A DNA stretch of 64,000 nt from an uncultured Geobacteraceae bacterium (GTDB lineage: Bacteria; Desulfobacterota; Desulfuromonadia; Geobacterales; Pseudopelobacteraceae), in the NCBI GenBank assembly GCA_903875605.1, contig CAIQWT010000085.1, forward strand, positions 1 through 64,000, read 5' to 3'. The position numbers and the translations under genes are program-made. Positions 26,101 through 35,768 of this stretch are shown piece after piece. The notes below the pieces were generated by a model. That model saw only the letters and a program-made list of their open reading frames with translations. It ran no database searches and was not told the origin of the DNA. How positions within the stretch are numbered: the first letter of the stretch is position 1; each line of letters begins with the position of its first letter.

Positions 26101-27051
26101 CTACCTGCATTGCAATCCAGTTTTGAGGTTTTTAAGATTCTCTCTCATCAAGTTAACAAAGGAGGTGCCGCCAGCAAGATCATCTTTACTGATGTTGTGC
26201 GCGCCGTGAAGCGTGAGAATTTTAACTCCTGTTTCACGGGCAAGCATCTCAGAGATCCTTGGCGACACCAATTCTTCACTGTAAACGTACTCTATTCCGC
26301 TCGTTTTTACGAGTTTCAGCAGTTGGGCAATAGTTGCAGGGGTAGGCTCTGCATCAGGGTTCACCGCCTGAGCAGAGCGATAGGTCAACCCGTAACGGGC
26401 TGCCAGATAGCCGAAGGCATAGTGACCACCGTGAAGAAAGGTGTTTTTAATGCAACCGGTAAGCCCCAATATGAAATCATTATCCAGTTTTTGCAGATCT
26501 TCCTTATACTTTTGCGCATTGGCCAAATAAAATTCTTTATTAGCCTGATCCTTGCTAATTACCCCGTTTGTCACATTGTCAACCATAATCCGGGCATTGC
26601 TAAAGTCAAGCCAGAGATGTGGATCCATAGCACCAACATGATCATGCCCCTTTTCTTCATGGGAATCAGCGACACCAGCCTTACGAAGAGCAGCCCCCTC
26701 ACTGGCATCAACAATTCGAAGTGCTGGCGAAGCGACTCCCTTAAGAAGCGTCGTCGCCCACGGTTCCATTACTGCATTAGTATAGATGAATATGTCCGCC
26801 TTGCTGATGGCAATTAAATCAGCTGGCTTGGGTTCATAACTGTGTGCTTCAACACCTGGCGGAAGCAGCAGCTTAATTTCGGCCTTGTCACCGCAGATAA
26901 TCCGGGCAAAATCGTACAGTGGAAACAGCGTAGTGACTATGGATATTTTCTTTTTGGATTCTTTGTTGACGCCTGGTGACTCGTTTTTTTGGCATCCGGC
27001 TAAAAGAAACAGTACCATTAGGAAAACAATAATTGGCACTTTTTGCTTCAT
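26101..27051 (-). CDS. Metal ABC transporter substrate-binding lipoprotein (ZnuA-type)
   Basis: Periplasmic zinc/manganese-binding lipoprotein of the cluster A-I family. The 316-residue product from ATG 27051 has a lipobox LLAGC near residue 18, a metal-site core with VEAHSYEPKP, His-rich loop DSHEEKGHDHVGAMDPHLWLD, GGHYAFGYLAARYGL, YSEELVSP and TLHGAHN, with the three His and one Asp/Glu ligands of ZnuA. The longer TTG at 27066 has no site; GGAG at nine bases supports 27051. No permease or ATPase genes are in the window, so it is an orphan binding protein, probably working with a transporter elsewhere. The His-rich loop argues for zinc. Confidence 0.9.
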   Translation of the reverse strand: MKQKVPIIVFLMVLFLLAGCQKNESPGVNKESKKKISIVTTLFPLYDFARIICGDKAEIKLLLPPGVEAHSYEPKPADLIAISKADIFIYTNAVMEPWATTLLKGVASPALRIVDASEGAALRKAGVADSHEEKGHDHVGAMDPHLWLDFSNARIMVDNVTNGVISKDQANKEFYLANAQKYKEDLQKLDNDFILGLTGCIKNTFLHGGHYAFGYLAARYGLTYRSAQAVNPDAEPTPATIAQLLKLVKTSGIEYVYSEELVSPRISEMLARETGVKILTLHGAHNISKDDLAGGTSFVNLMRENLKNLKTGLQCR

Positions 27052-27206
27052 AACTATAGTCTCCAAAATTCAGTACATGATGTGATATGAAGCTTAATAT
27101 ATGGAGCAGTTATCTTCTGAGAGTGCCGCTGAAAATGCATTGGAAGGGGCTTTGCAAGTAGTTGTACGGGTAATCGAGACAATCAGCACCCCTGGACACA
27201 GGACTG

Positions 27207-27896
27207 TTACTCGTGTCGCTCACTCAATTTCTCCAGTTTTTCCATCTGATGTACAACAACCCGACCACCCTGTACTTCAATAACGCCTTCATCCTTCAGC
27301 TTTCTCAGGGTTCGGGATATTGTTTCACTGGCCGTTCCAAGGCGTGAAGCCAGTTCGCCTTTTTTAATCCCCAGATCAATATATGTAATACCGCCGAAAC
27401 TGGTCGAACTTTCAGCCGCGCGCCGTACAAGAAATGAAGCCAAACGTGAGGTAACATCAGCAAAGGAGAGCTCCTCAATCTGCCTGACAAACTGTCGCAG
27501 CATAAGTGACAGTGAAACCACCAGATTAAGAGCGAAATTGGGGTTGTGACTCATCAACTCCATAAAACCTTGTCGAGGGAGATATAGTACCTCGCCAGAT
27601 TCCATAGCTCTCGCCTCGGCAGGATATTTACCGTCGCCAAAAAAAGCTGCCTCAGCAAAAGTTTCGCGAGGCTTAACAAAATGCAGCACCTTTTCACGAC
27701 CATCCGCAGACATCCTGCAAAGCTTGATACTCCCGGTTAGCAACAGATAAAAACCGGTTGCCTCCTCCCCTTCACTGAATAGTGTTTCACCTTTTTTAAA
27801 TGCCCTACGCACGGTAATAGCAGCTAATTCAGAAAGATCGGCATCATTCAGGCCGGAAAAAAGAAGCGGTTTTTTTAGTTGTTCAATCAGTTCCAT
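27207..27896 (-). CDS. Crp/Fnr-family transcription regulator
   Basis: DNA-binding regulator. The 229-residue product has a cyclic-nucleotide-binding-type beta roll (about 12-125, with KKGETLFSEGEEATGFYLLLTGSIKLC) and a C-terminal winged helix with IKKGELASRLGTASETISRTLRKL, the recognition helix. There is no N-terminal Cys cluster, so it is not an Fnr oxygen sensor with an iron-sulfur cluster. Effector unknown. ATG at 27896 with AAAGG five bases upstream is preferred to 27923. It lies between the tkt gene and znuA-type gene on the same strand, but the intervals (94 and 155 bases) suggest a separate unit. Confidence 0.92.
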   Translation of the reverse strand: MELIEQLKKPLLFSGLNDADLSELAAITVRRAFKKGETLFSEGEEATGFYLLLTGSIKLCRMSADGREKVLHFVKPRETFAEAAFFGDGKYPAEARAMESGEVLYLPRQGFMELMSHNPNFALNLVVSLSLMLRQFVRQIEELSFADVTSRLASFLVRRAAESSTSFGGITYIDLGIKKGELASRLGTASETISRTLRKLKDEGVIEVQGGRVVVHQMEKLEKLSERHE

Positions 27897-27920
27897 GGCA
27901 ACCTTTAAAAACATTCCTGC

Positions 27921-27983
27921 CACGGAGACACAGGCAGAACTTTGAAGTCAGAAACATTCAGGTCCTCTCCGTGACTCCGTGTC
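27921..27983. repeat. Imperfect inverted repeat of CACGGAGA type
   Basis: CACGGAGACAC at 27921-27931 faces CTCCGTG at 27967-27973 and again at 27975-27981, giving a long hairpin with about a 40-base loop. The words recall the CACAGAGA/TCTCTGTG element at 37401-37459, so both may belong to one dispersed palindromic family. It lies between the Crp and tkt genes. Confidence 0.5.
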
Positions 27984-27990
27984 GAATAGT

Positions 27991-29994
27991 CTATTTTTTC
28001 AAGAAAACTTTGATTTTTTCCGCCACCTGAGCTGCTGTAAATCCGAATTGTTCGGCCAGAATTTTATCAGGTGCAGAGGCTCCAAAATGTTCTACGCCGA
28101 TAAACAAACCGTCACAACCGATCAGACTCCCCCATGGCATACCACGACCAGCCTCAAAGGCTACACGTGGAATTCCGGCGGGAAGCACCAGACTACGATA
28201 CTCTGTCGACTGGGCAAGGAACGTTTCCAGGCAGGGAACAGAGACTATGCTGGCAGAAATTCCCTGTAAGGCCAATGAAGCTGCAGCCTCCACTGCCACG
28301 TGTACTTCAGAGCCACTGGCCATTATTACGACTGCAGCCTTAGTAGCCGGAGAGGAGACGACATAACCACCTTTAAGGACATCAAAGTGGGTGAATGTTG
28401 CGTCACGCGTTATTACCGGGAGCTTCTGCCGGGTCAGTATCAGGGCAGTCGGGCCATTAAACTGGAGGGCCGCCTGCCAGGCAAGAGCTGTTTCTACGCC
28501 ATCAGCGGGACGGATTACTTGCAGGTCAGGGATCAGACGCAGCGAGGCAACATGCTCGATAGGCTGATGTGTTGGGCCATCCTCACCGACAAAAAAGGAG
28601 TCGTGGGTAAAAATATAGATCGCCTGCAGCTTCATCAAGGCTGAAAGCCGTACTGACGGACGACAGTAATCAGAAAAGACAAGGAAGGTAGCACCATAAG
28701 GTATGAAGCAGCCGTAGAGTGACATGCCGTTGATAACAGCACCCATGGCATGCTCGCGAATACCAAAGTGCAGATTACGTCCGGAAAAACTGCCGGCTTG
28801 AACTGATGCAGAACCTTTAATATCGCTGTTATTGGACGGGGAAAGATCGGCAGAACCACCGGCAAGAGCTGGTATAAGGGCAGCTGCCTTCTGGAGAACG
28901 GCTCCGGACAGGGCGCGGGTTGCACCATCTTTTCCAGCAACCACCGCCAGAAGTTCCTCTGTCAGGTTGGCAGGAAGTTGTTTATGCCACATACTATCCC
29001 AAAGCTTCGCTTTTTCCGGGTTGGCGGCATGCCAAGCCTCAAAACCACGCTGCCAGGCGGAGTAGTTCTGTTTTAATTCATCAATCCGCCCCTGACAGAT
29101 ATCGCGTATTTCCTGAGGAATTTCGAAGGGGGCATGAGGCCAGCCTAAATTCACTCTGGTGGCTGCTATTTCGTCCGAACCAAGCGGTGAGCCGTGAGCA
29201 CCGGATGAATCCTGCTTAGCGGGGCTGCCAAAGGCTATATGAGTTGTCGCAATAATAATGGAAGGGCGGTCTGTATCGGCCTTGGCCGCAGCGATGGCGG
29301 CAATAATCTCCTCATAATTATGGCCATCAATTTCCAGCACCTGCCAACCGCTCGCATTAAATCTGCCGGCAATGTCTTCTGACCAGGACAAAGAAGTTTT
29401 ACCCTCAATGGTAATACTGTTGCTGTCGTAAATGTACACTAGATTACCAAGCTTCAGGTGCCCGGCAAGTGCAGCTGCCTCGTAACTGATACCCTCCTGC
29501 AGGTCACCATCGCCAATCAAAGCATATACGGTATGATCTATTGGACAGAAGTCTGCAGTATTAAAGCGGTCTCCTGCCATTTTTGAAGCAAGTGCCATAC
29601 CGACACCATTGGCAAAGCCCTGCCCAAGAGGGCCGGTTGTGACTTCGACACCGACCGTGTGGCCGAATTCCGGATGTCCTGGAGTTTTGCTACCCCACTG
29701 ACGGAAATTTTTCAATTCCTCCAGAGGCAGATCGTAGCCAAAAAGATGCAAGAGAGAGTAAAGGAGCATTGAACCATGCCCGGCAGAAAGAACAAAACGG
29801 TCTCGGTTCGGCCAGCAAGGGTCTTCCGGGTTGAAAGAGAGAAAGTTGCCCCATAAACTGAAGGCACAGTCAGCGGCACCCATGGGGAGACCGGGATGAC
29901 CGGAATTGGCTTTTTCAACAGCATCAACCGAAAGAAAACGGATGGCATCGGCACAGAGCCGGGCTTTGTCAGGAGGAATCATAATGTGGTGCAT
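27991..29994 (-). CDS. tkt: Transketolase
   Basis: Thiamine-diphosphate enzyme of the pentose phosphate pathway that moves two-carbon ketol units; it also supplies erythrose 4-phosphate to the DAHP synthase encoded 2 kb downstream. The 667-residue product has a TPP site with [34 protein letters not shown] (GDG near 160), the [19 protein letters not shown] start of the binding domain, [17 protein letters not shown] in the pyrimidine domain, and the C-terminal domain of normal length. ATG at 29994 with AAAGGA six bases upstream is preferred to TTG at 30009. It follows thiL at 28 bases. Confidence 0.96.
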   Translation of the reverse strand: MHHIMIPPDKARLCADAIRFLSVDAVEKANSGHPGLPMGAADCAFSLWGNFLSFNPEDPCWPNRDRFVLSAGHGSMLLYSLLHLFGYDLPLEELKNFRQWGSKTPGHPEFGHTVGVEVTTGPLGQGFANGVGMALASKMAGDRFNTADFCPIDHTVYALIGDGDLQEGISYEAAALAGHLKLGNLVYIYDSNSITIEGKTSLSWSEDIAGRFNASGWQVLEIDGHNYEEIIAAIAAAKADTDRPSIIIATTHIAFGSPAKQDSSGAHGSPLGSDEIAATRVNLGWPHAPFEIPQEIRDICQGRIDELKQNYSAWQRGFEAWHAANPEKAKLWDSMWHKQLPANLTEELLAVVAGKDGATRALSGAVLQKAAALIPALAGGSADLSPSNNSDIKGSASVQAGSFSGRNLHFGIREHAMGAVINGMSLYGCFIPYGATFLVFSDYCRPSVRLSALMKLQAIYIFTHDSFFVGEDGPTHQPIEHVASLRLIPDLQVIRPADGVETALAWQAALQFNGPTALILTRQKLPVITRDATFTHFDVLKGGYVVSSPATKAAVVIMASGSEVHVAVEAAASLALQGISASIVSVPCLETFLAQSTEYRSLVLPAGIPRVAFEAGRGMPWGSLIGCDGLFIGVEHFGASAPDKILAEQFGFTAAQVAEKIKVFLKK

Positions 29995-30022
29995 GGAAAG
30001 TCCTTTCAACTTGGAGTAGACA

Positions 30023-31030
30023 CTATGTGAAATGGTTAAAGCCTTCTTTTTCGACTTTGAACTGAGTCCCGTCCGGGTTGACTACCTTAACCCCGGAAAA
30101 GTTTGTTACTATACCAATACGTGTTACCGCAACGCCACACTTTTTCATGCAGCTCACGATTTTTTCCCGGTTAGTGCGATGAGCAGTGAAGCAAAGTTCA
30201 TAGTCTTCACCTCCGGTAAGGGCCAACTGGTAAGGTATTGCAGGGAGATGTGCCGTTACTGAGATAAAATCGGCAGATAAAGGAAGATCGCTAATACGGA
30301 TACTGCCACCGACGCCTGATTGCTCTGCTATGTGTCCGTAATCTGCCAGGACACCATCACTTATATCAACCATGGCGGTGACAAGACCGGCTTCAGACAG
30401 CGCCAGTGCAGATGAAACCCGGGGAGTGGGATCGAGCAGTCGTGCAATAGCTCCCGTCGCCCCTTTAAAATATTCACGCTCAACCAGCATTAGGCCAAGT
30501 GCGGCGTCTCCCAATGTGCCGGTGACCCATATATCGTTATCAGGTAGTGCACCGGAGCGTCGCACAATCAGCTCAGGAAACTGCTCTCCCATGATAGTTA
30601 CCGAGACTGCCAACCCTGAGCGTGAGGAGCAGGTGTCCCCGCCGATCAGGGAAACATGGTTTTCGGCAGCGATTGCCAGAAAACCACGAATAAATTCCTC
30701 GACAAAGTCAAGTGTAAGGTTTGCCGGAATGGCCAATGAGAGAAGGGCCCAGCGAGGGATGCCACCCATAGCAGCTATATCTGAAATGCTGACGGCAAGA
30801 GACTTGCGTCCCAACCGATAAGGATCGTGCCAGATGCAACGAAAATGAACGTCCTCCAGCAACATATCAGTTGAAGTCAGAAGCTGCATACCAACTGCCG
30901 GCGTCGTCACCGCTGCATCATCACCAATGCCGGTCACCACGCCAGCATGCGTAACAACTCCGGCGGCAATGCGCGAGATAATGCCGAATTCGCCAATCTT
31001 TGAAAGTCCGCTTGGGGATGAATTATTCAC
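30023..31030 (-). CDS. thiL: Thiamine-monophosphate kinase
   Basis: Converts thiamine monophosphate to the coenzyme thiamine diphosphate, which transketolase uses. The 335-residue product has the AIR-synthase/ThiL fold: GIGDDAAVT near residue 36, [39 protein letters not shown] and [21 protein letters not shown] with the metal-binding Asp residues, and the C-terminal [11 protein letters not shown]. The start is GTG at 31030, since the ATG form is not available. It is upstream of tkt in the same direction, which makes biochemical sense. Family length normal. Confidence 0.96.
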   Translation of the reverse strand: MNNSSPSGLSKIGEFGIISRIAAGVVTHAGVVTGIGDDAAVTTPAVGMQLLTSTDMLLEDVHFRCIWHDPYRLGRKSLAVSISDIAAMGGIPRWALLSLAIPANLTLDFVEEFIRGFLAIAAENHVSLIGGDTCSSRSGLAVSVTIMGEQFPELIVRRSGALPDNDIWVTGTLGDAALGLMLVEREYFKGATGAIARLLDPTPRVSSALALSEAGLVTAMVDISDGVLADYGHIAEQSGVGGSIRISDLPLSADFISVTAHLPAIPYQLALTGGEDYELCFTAHRTNREKIVSCMKKCGVAVTRIGIVTNFSGVKVVNPDGTQFKVEKEGFNHFT

Positions 31031-31135
31031 AATTGCATCAATCTATTACTTACCTCGATAATTATATAATCACATTGTAGCTCACCGGGCTTTAATGGCA
31101 AGTAAAAACCATTGGCCGGACGTCGTGAAATAAGG

Positions 31136-31164
31136 TTGCAACGACCGGACTGATATGCTAGTTT
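31136..31164 (+). promoter_or_regulatory. Predicted promoter for the parvulin lipoprotein genes
   Basis: TTGCAA (31136-31141) and TAGTTT (31159-31164) are separated by 17 bases, 47 bases before the GTG start. The -10 is weak, but the same TAGTTT at 17 bases is seen in the ileS promoter candidate. Confidence 0.45.
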
Positions 31165-31210
31165 TTCTCCGTTTACTTACAGTTACAACACTAATCAAAA
31201 GGAGCTTTAC

Positions 31211-32164
31211 GTGAAAATTATTTCCACAACCAAACTGTTTACGGCGACACTCTGTGTTGCAGCGCTTGTCGGCTGCCAGGGGGGATCTACTTCCGGCGGA
31301 GCAAAAACCGAAGGCAAAAAAGAAGGAAAGGTTCTGGCTGAAGTTAATAGCGGCAGCATTACCACTGGTGATTTTGACCGTGAATTAAAAAATCTGCCAG
31401 AATACCTGAAAGCAATGGCAGACACCCCGCAAGGGCGTAAAGAGATGCTAGACACGATGGTTATTCGGGAACTTATCCTCCAACAGGCGGGCAAAGACGG
31501 CCTTGACAAAGGTGCTGAGATTGAGGAGAAGCTTCAGGACCTTAAGAAACGCTTGATAGTTGAATCTTTTCTCAAGAAAAAGGTTGAGGTTGAGTCCAAA
31601 GTTTCTGATGAAGACATGAAGAAGTTTTATGAGCAGAACAAAGACAAGTTCAAGTCCGGCGAACAGATCAAAGCCAGCCACATTCTCGTTAAAACCGAGA
31701 AAGAGGCCAAAGACGTTCAGGCACAGCTGAAAGCCGGTGGAAATTTTGAGGAGGTCGCAAAGAAAAGTTCTGTTGACTCTTCCTCCGCAAAAGGTGGAGA
31801 TTTAGGCTGGTTCGGCAAAGGCAGTATGGTTCCCGCTTTTGAAAAAGCGGCCCTGGTTCTTAAAGAAGGGCAGATTTCCGATGTGGTCAAATCTGATTTC
31901 GGCTTCCATATCATTAAGCTGACCGGAAAACGCCCTGCCGGTGTACGCCCTTTTGAAGAGGTAAAGGAGCAGATCAAGGGCGCAATCATGCCGACCAAGC
32001 AACAGGAGGTTTTCCAGAAAATCAAGGACGAGCTGAAAAAGACCGCCAAGATTACCATCAAGGAAGATGTCTTGAATAACGTTAGTGTAAAGAAGGAAGA
32101 TCCAAAAACTGATGATAAAAAAGCTGTTGAAGCACCTAAACCGGCAGCTCCCGAAAAGAAATAA
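31211..32164 (+). CDS. Periplasmic parvulin-type peptidyl-prolyl isomerase lipoprotein (PrsA/SurA-like)
   Basis: Folding factor for exported proteins. The 317-residue product starts GTG at 31211 with AAAGGAG upstream, and has a lipobox LVGCQ near residue 20, an N-terminal helical chaperone region, a parvulin domain (about 150-245, ASHILVKTEKEAKDVQAQLKAGG, DSSSAKGGDLGWFGKGSMVPAFEKAA, FGFHIIKL), and a Lys/Pro/Ala-rich tail. The PrsA-like architecture with one PPIase domain is clear. A second, similar gene follows after a terminator. Confidence 0.92.
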   Translation: MKIISTTKLFTATLCVAALVGCQGGSTSGGAKTEGKKEGKVLAEVNSGSITTGDFDRELKNLPEYLKAMADTPQGRKEMLDTMVIRELILQQAGKDGLDKGAEIEEKLQDLKKRLIVESFLKKKVEVESKVSDEDMKKFYEQNKDKFKSGEQIKASHILVKTEKEAKDVQAQLKAGGNFEEVAKKSSVDSSSAKGGDLGWFGKGSMVPAFEKAALVLKEGQISDVVKSDFGFHIIKLTGKRPAGVRPFEEVKEQIKGAIMPTKQQEVFQKIKDELKKTAKITIKEDVLNNVSVKKEDPKTDDKKAVEAPKPAAPEKK

Positions 32165-32201
32165 CTGCTGCCAGGCCGGCACAATTAAGTCTTAACCAGA
32201 T

Positions 32202-32241
32202 AAAACCGGAAGTGCGGGAAGCTATCCCACTTCCGGTTTTT
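32202..32241 (+). terminator. Intrinsic terminator after first parvulin gene
   Basis: A 13-bp stem AAAACCGGAAGTG / CACTTCCGGTTTT extended by GGGA/TCCC, ending in a T run. It is between the two parvulin genes, so the second gene has its own promoter or reads through. Confidence 0.85.
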
Positions 32242-32268
32242 ACATCTACTGAAGAAAAGAGCTAATCT

Positions 32269-33342
32269 ATGAAGCAACATACTTTTGCAATTATTACAAC
32301 CGCAATGGCTCTGCTAGTTATGGGTGGGTGTGCAGGTAATGATGCAGTTGTCGCCAAGGATCCGGCAGCAGCTACATTAAATACCGATCAAACCGGCAAA
32401 TCCTCTGACGGGGCTAAAAAGCCGAAAACGATAACAAACGCTATCGTAGCAATAGTAAATGACGACATAATAACCCTTTATGATGTCAACAAAGAAGCCC
32501 AGACGGCAGTTAGCGAAGCAGCAAAAAAAGCAGCTTTGGACGATGCGGCCAGGATCAACATCCGCCGTACAGCTCTTGATCGCCTGATCGAAAAAAAGTT
32601 GACAGAGCAAAAAATCAAGGAATTAAGTATTCGTGTTTCCGAAGAGGAGATTCGTCAGGCAATCGATGACGTGAGAAAACAAAACAACATCCCTTCTCAA
32701 GATGCTTTAGTAGCTGCTCTTGCCGGTCAGGGGCTTTCATTTGACCAATATCGCAGCCAACTTCAGGAACAGATAGAAAAGCTGAAACTGGTGAGTATGG
32801 AAGTTCGAGCCAAGGTACAAGTCGGCGAGACCGAAATGCGTGACTATTATACCGCTAATCTGCCTAAATACACCGAAGAGGAAAGTTTCCGTGCTCGGCA
32901 CATCTTCTTTAAAACCGGCGTAAAAGCAACGCCAAATGAGATTCAGAGCTCCAAAACAACTGCCATGGCTGTTCTGGCCGATGCCAGAGGAGGCAAAGAT
33001 TTTGCCGAACTGGCAAAAAAGTTTTCAGAAGATCCGGCGGCTCGTAAAGATGGTGGTGACCTTGGAAGTTTCAAAAAAGGGGACATGCAACCTGATCTGG
33101 AGAAAACCATCATCTCCCTGAAACCAGGAGAGATCAGCGATCTGGTGTCGACTCCCATAGGCTTTCATATTATTAAGCTTGAGACAAGAGTAGCCGGTAC
33201 AACAAAGACCTTTGAAAGCTTAAAATCGGATATTGAAGAAATACTTTATCGCAAAAAATCGGAAGAGCGCTTCACCCAATGGGCGAAGGATCTGCGTGGA
33301 AAAGCCAGTGTTGAAATCAGAGTATTGGAAGGCTTTCTGTAG
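32269..33342 (+). CDS. SurA-like parvulin peptidyl-prolyl isomerase lipoprotein
   Basis: Second exported folding factor. The 357-residue product has a lipobox MGGCAG near residue 20, a SurA_N domain with TITNAIVAIVNDDIITLYD near residue 55 (the usual SurA start), a helical chaperone segment, and a parvulin domain (about 205-305) with ARHIFFKTGVKATPNEIQSS, FSEDPAARKDGGDLGSFKKGDM and IGFHIIKLETR. The layout is SurA-like with one PPIase domain and a lipid anchor. It lies 104 bases after the first parvulin gene and is probably a tandem relative with a similar role in outer-membrane protein delivery. Confidence 0.93.
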   Translation: MKQHTFAIITTAMALLVMGGCAGNDAVVAKDPAAATLNTDQTGKSSDGAKKPKTITNAIVAIVNDDIITLYDVNKEAQTAVSEAAKKAALDDAARINIRRTALDRLIEKKLTEQKIKELSIRVSEEEIRQAIDDVRKQNNIPSQDALVAALAGQGLSFDQYRSQLQEQIEKLKLVSMEVRAKVQVGETEMRDYYTANLPKYTEEESFRARHIFFKTGVKATPNEIQSSKTTAMAVLADARGGKDFAELAKKFSEDPAARKDGGDLGSFKKGDMQPDLEKTIISLKPGEISDLVSTPIGFHIIKLETRVAGTTKTFESLKSDIEEILYRKKSEERFTQWAKDLRGKASVEIRVLEGFL

Positions 33343-33362
33343 TTTTTAGAAATCAGATTAAG

Positions 33363-33399
33363 AAAAAGCCGCTTACCCTATACCGGGAGCGGCTTTTTT
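33363..33399 (+). terminator. Intrinsic terminator after second parvulin gene
   Basis: AAAAAGCCGCT pairs with AGCGGCTTTTTT across a 14-base loop and ends in six T. Strong. Confidence 0.88.
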
Positions 33400-33442
33400 G
33401 TTGTTAAATGTTTTAGTCCTGCACATTGATCGTGGATTCTAA

Positions 33443-34183
33443 TCATTCCCTCCGACGCAGAAAGCCAAGAAACTCTTCACTTGAAAGCTGATCTTTTCTC
33501 ACCAGGTGAGCGATATCCCTACTCATCGCAAGCTTTTCTCCAGCTTTCATACTATCCTTTAGCAGAACGAACAGTGGCGTATTGCTGCTGTACGGATCCA
33601 GGCGCAGTCGTTCCTGGAGTTCAAAGGCCGACATGTCGGGCAGCATCTGGCTGCAAAATATCATATATGACGGGTGAATTGACGAAATGGCCAGAGCTTC
33701 TTTGCCGGTATATCCTTTTATTACTTCGAAACCGAGCGTCTCCACTGCTTTCGAAAGTTTCTCTTCACCAGATCTGGATACAACCATCGATTGCAGATCC
33801 CAGGTCTCAGCTTCTTCGGTTAAACCATACACCGCCAACCGATTCTGTAGATATGGCTCATCAATCGGAAGTGTAAAAAAACCGGCGACAGGAAATACTC
33901 CGCCAACCTTCCCTTTTTCGCTCAAAAAGACCGGCAACACAGGGATATCGCGGGTATCTGGGGTGTTTTTAATTTTAAGCAGTGTTCCCCAGCCATCATC
34001 AGAAAAAGGCGATATATCGAGGACAATACCCAGCGGTTTATTCACGAGAAGAGATTCGTACTGCTCCATCCGGCAGCTGTAGCCACCGGTTTCCAGATAA
34101 GAAGTGAGCAACGTTTCACGCCCGTCGCCCGGCTTTATACCCAGTATCCAGAGTTCACTGCGTGGTTTAATGCCTTCAGCCAT
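33443..34183 (-). CDS. Protein with two degenerate response-receiver domains
   Basis: A 246-residue protein from ATG 34183 with AGGAG five bases upstream. Two CheY-like folds appear: the first (about 10-120) keeps an Asp in VLDIS but has no acidic pair at the N-terminal strand and no Lys at the FTLP position; the second (about 125-240) has MIFCSQMLPDMSAFEL in which the phospho-Asp is replaced by Cys/Ser. Neither is likely to be phosphorylated in the usual way. No output domain. It lies downstream of hldE on the same strand with a 57-base gap, so function and partner are unknown. Confidence 0.75.
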   Translation of the reverse strand: MAEGIKPRSELWILGIKPGDGRETLLTSYLETGGYSCRMEQYESLLVNKPLGIVLDISPFSDDGWGTLLKIKNTPDTRDIPVLPVFLSEKGKVGGVFPVAGFFTLPIDEPYLQNRLAVYGLTEEAETWDLQSMVVSRSGEEKLSKAVETLGFEVIKGYTGKEALAISSIHPSYMIFCSQMLPDMSAFELQERLRLDPYSSNTPLFVLLKDSMKAGEKLAMSRDIAHLVRKDQLSSEEFLGFLRRRE

Positions 34184-34267
34184 AACCGCTCCTATCTGCA
34201 ATGAATTCATAAAAGGAAATGCTCTAATAACAGAAAGCCTACCTAAAAACCAGACATTCTTGATTCA

Positions 34268-35740
34268 CTATTCGGCGGAATAAAGCTCCAGAACTTTCTC
34301 AATAATATTAGTTGTTGATTTACCATCCACAAAAGTAACTAACTCCACTCTACCACCGTACGCTTCAACGACGTCTCGCCCTACCACCCCATCCAGCGAG
34401 TAGTCTCCACCTTTGGCCAGAATATGCGGTTTTAGAGCAGTTATAAGTTCCAGCGGGGTGTCTGCATCAAAAACAATTACATAATCGATGCAAGCCAGTG
34501 CCGCAAGGAGATGCGCCCGTTCATCCTGATCAATCAGCGGTCGTTTAGACCCTTTAAGTCGGCGGACAGAGGCATCACTATTAAGGCCTAACACCATCAA
34601 ATCGCCAAGACTACTCGCTTTTTGCAGATATTTTACATGCCCTGCGTGGAGCAGATCAAAACAGCCATTTGTGAAAACGACCCGCTTACCACGGCTTTTT
34701 TCGGCGGCAATCAAAGGGGTAAGAACATCCAGATTTTTGATTTTTGAGTTACTGTCTTTGTGAGCCAATGAAACAGTGTCAATAATTTCCTGCGGCGTAA
34801 CGATAGAAGTTCCCAGCTTACCGACGGCAATGCCGGCAGCGATGTTGGCCAGGCGGGCCGAGTCATCCATACTGAAACCGGCCGCTATTCCAACGGCCAA
34901 CGCTGCAAGCACTGTATCACCGGCTCCTGAAACATCAAACACTTCGCGGGCTACTGTGGGAATGTGAATCGTATCTCCGTTTCTGAAAAAGAGTGACATT
35001 CCCTCTTCACTACGGGTGATCAGCAGATACTGCAGAGCGGTTGCGCTCATAATTACACTTGCAGCTTTTGCCAGTGATTCAGTGTCAGAAATAGATATTC
35101 CGGACGCAGCTTCTGCCTCTTTACGATTAGGCGTCAGCAAGGTCGCTCCGGTGTAACGGCCATAATCTGTCCCCTTAGGGTCAACAAGAACCGGTATTCC
35201 TGCTGTAGCTGCCGCTGAAATAGCCGACGCAATAACAGCAGGCGTCAACACACCCTTGTTGTAATCCGAGAGGACAACAACATTGAATTCGTGAGCATGG
35301 GCAGTTATCCAGTCACAAAGTTGCAGTTCAACTTCAACCGGTAATGCCTCACGAGATTCTCTATCAATGCGAACAATCTGCTGCTGTGCGGCAACCACCC
35401 TTGTTTTACGGCTTGTGCGACGCTCAGGATCCTGAAAAATTGCACTGGTATCAATATGGTGGTGACAAAACTGTCCGAGCAGCTCACGGCCATTCGGGTC
35501 GTCGCCAACCACAGAGCAGACTGAGACCTGTGCGCCAAGTGCCGCCAAATTATGCACAACATTGCCTGCACCGCCCAGACGAAGCTCTTCACGAATGACA
35601 TCAACAACCTGTACCGGCGCTTCCGGTGAGATACGCTCTGCTTTTCCCCACAGGTATTCGTCCAGCATCAGGTCACCAATAACCAGACAACGGATCTGAC
35701 TACTATGAGCAAAAAGAGTTTCTATCGTTGTTCGTTCCAC
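34268..35740 (-). CDS. hldE: Bifunctional heptose 7-phosphate kinase / heptose 1-phosphate adenylyltransferase
   Basis: Makes ADP-D-glycero-D-manno-heptose for LPS inner core. The protein has a PfkB/ribokinase kinase domain (VIGDLMLDEYLWG, LRLGGAGNVVHNLAALGA, FDVSGAGDTVLAALAVG with the catalytic Asp) and a nucleotidyltransferase domain with TNGCFDLLHAGHVKYLQKA. Open to 35806 but a family-like start is GTG at 35740 (VERTTIETLF), 28 bases after the gmhA stop; it follows a G-rich run rather than a clean ribosome site, so the exact start is moderate. About 490 residues, normal. Cluster gmhA-hldE. Confidence 0.94.
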   Translation of the reverse strand: MERTTIETLFAHSSQIRCLVIGDLMLDEYLWGKAERISPEAPVQVVDVIREELRLGGAGNVVHNLAALGAQVSVCSVVGDDPNGRELLGQFCHHHIDTSAIFQDPERRTSRKTRVVAAQQQIVRIDRESREALPVEVELQLCDWITAHAHEFNVVVLSDYNKGVLTPAVIASAISAAATAGIPVLVDPKGTDYGRYTGATLLTPNRKEAEAASGISISDTESLAKAASVIMSATALQYLLITRSEEGMSLFFRNGDTIHIPTVAREVFDVSGAGDTVLAALAVGIAAGFSMDDSARLANIAAGIAVGKLGTSIVTPQEIIDTVSLAHKDSNSKIKNLDVLTPLIAAEKSRGKRVVFTNGCFDLLHAGHVKYLQKASSLGDLMVLGLNSDASVRRLKGSKRPLIDQDERAHLLAALACIDYVIVFDADTPLELITALKPHILAKGGDYSLDGVVGRDVVEAYGGRVELVTFVDGKSTTNIIEKVLELYSAE

Positions 35741-35768
35741 TTCCCCCCCAGGCCAGCTCGTCGGTGTA

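Noticed and set aside
26110-26817. 235-codon plus-strand open frame
   Set aside because: It is fully antisense to the ZnuA-like gene, which has lipobox and metal ligands; the translation of the plus frame is without any family pattern.
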